A stretch of 64,000 bases of DNA from a bacterium. GTDB taxonomy: Bacteria; Cyanobacteriota; Vampirovibrionia; Obscuribacterales; Obscuribacteraceae. Location: NCBI GenBank assembly GCA_016124935.1, contig WGMS01000004.1, positions 62,001 through 126,000 on the forward strand, in the 5' to 3' direction. The position numbers and the translations under genes are program-made. Shown here one piece after another: positions 63,806 to 64,000 of this stretch (positions within the stretch are counted from its first letter, which is position 1; every line of letters starts with the position of its first letter). The notes beneath the pieces are model-generated. The model had not been told where the DNA came from, made no database searches, and saw only the letters and a program-made list of their open reading frames with translations.

Positions 63806-64000
63806 GTGCCCGACCACAAGAAGAGATTCAAAATAACCTACTGCGGCGCCTGAGGCTACCGCCAGAGGGCAGTCAGGTTGGCTGCCGAGTTCGAAGAGAG
63901 GCTTTCAGAAGAGACTGAGCTGGTCAAATCTTCCGGCGGCATATTCGAGGTCGAAGACAAAGGCGAGTTGATATTCTCCAAAAGAGAACTGAAACGTTTT
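63806..64000 (+). CDS. selW: SelW-type selenoprotein (Rdx family), partial at window edge
   Basis: Reading from GTG 63806, with AAGGAGAT upstream, gives MPDHKKRFKITYCGA, then TGA at 63851-63853, then GYRQRAVRLAAEFEERLSEE and on to the window end without another stop. With TGA read as selenocysteine, residues 13-16 form C-G-A-U followed by G-Y, the redox motif of mammalian selenoprotein W. The later GGIFEVEDKGELIFSKRE also fits the thioredoxin-like Rdx fold. A SECIS-like hairpin follows the TGA. The family is thought to be a thiol redox protein; the selenocysteine machinery must be elsewhere in the genome. Confidence 0.88.
63868..63886 (+). promoter_or_regulatory. bacterial SECIS-like hairpin of selW
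   Basis: GGCAGTC (63868-63874) pairs with GGCTGCC (63880-63886), with one G-U pair, over loop AGGTT (63875-63879). The loop starts 21 bases after the TGA. E. coli fdhF has an apical AGGUC-type loop at a similar distance, where SelB binds. Confidence 0.75.

Noticed and set aside
1-64000. CRISPR arrays, insertion sequences, prophage or integrase genes
   Set aside because: No spaced direct repeats, transposase or integrase motifs, or phage genes were seen; the tandem repeats found have no spacers.

Overview
The window looks like a chromosomal segment of a non-photosynthetic relative of cyanobacteria, most likely a Candidatus Melainabacteria / Vampirovibrionia (Obscuribacterales-like) genome. 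This is inferred from gene style: MglA-type GTPases beside a DUF4388 (PATAN) protein, proteins made only of GspE/MshEN N-terminal-like repeats, an SLH-domain oxidoreductase, LapA-domain and bifunctional-nuclease genes, many TPR lipoproteins and frequent TTG/GTG starts. No 16S gene is present, so the assignment is not proven. Most of the window is ordinary chromosome with core genes on both strands; there is no prophage, transposase or CRISPR array.

Layout. 1-930: start of a secreted protein leaving the left edge, a (CTAC)11 microsatellite and a 56-bp tandem repeat touching the recG stop codon. 931-9.5 kb: recG (with a long slippage-prone serine tract), an mglA-like GTPase, rpmB, hslO, prmC-prfA (methyltransferase and its release-factor substrate), tRNA-Ser(GGA), tpiA. 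9.7-18.2 kb: TPR protein and cobS, rpsU, a secreted protein, a GH38 mannosidase with a TIM-barrel isomerase/epimerase-like gene, a PDZ protein. 18.4-23 kb: mdh, then a tight run NTF2-like protein-lspA-rluD-LapA protein, then a bifunctional nuclease. 23.2-34.4 kb: tRNA-Leu(GAG), a HerA-like ATPase, cytochrome c lipoprotein, murA, lysC, an MshEN-like repeat protein, yifB, zinc-ribbon and TPR proteins. 34.4-46.5 kb: aspS, an EF-G-like GTPase with a degenerate switch II, a second rpsU, a VIT/VWA protein, several small envelope proteins and an AmrS-type radical SAM enzyme. 46.6-54 kb: a large repetitive protein, the DUF4388/degenerate-GGDEF protein with a second mglA, kdsC, and an FAD oxidoreductase carrying SLH repeats. 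54-64 kb: an orphan HicB/RHH-like regulator under a palindromic operator, an SNF2 helicase, a membrane sensor-like protein, a candidate structured RNA, a second MshEN-like repeat protein, a superoxide dismutase, a coiled-coil protein and, at the right edge, a selenoprotein.

The most notable items are: (1) a SelW-type selenoprotein gene at 63806 with an in-frame TGA in a C-G-A-U motif and a convincing bacterial SECIS hairpin; (2) a roughly 300-nt, terminator-ended, multi-hairpin RNA at 59677-59975 with no credible protein; (3) the regulatory set of two MglA-like GTPases, a DUF4388/degenerate-GGDEF protein and two ATPase-less MshEN-repeat proteins, which may be a surface-motility or polarity control system; (4) a double inverted repeat lying over the -35 and -10 of the HicB-like gene; (5) an SLH-anchored FAD oxidoreductase; (6) two S21 genes, both with TTG starts.
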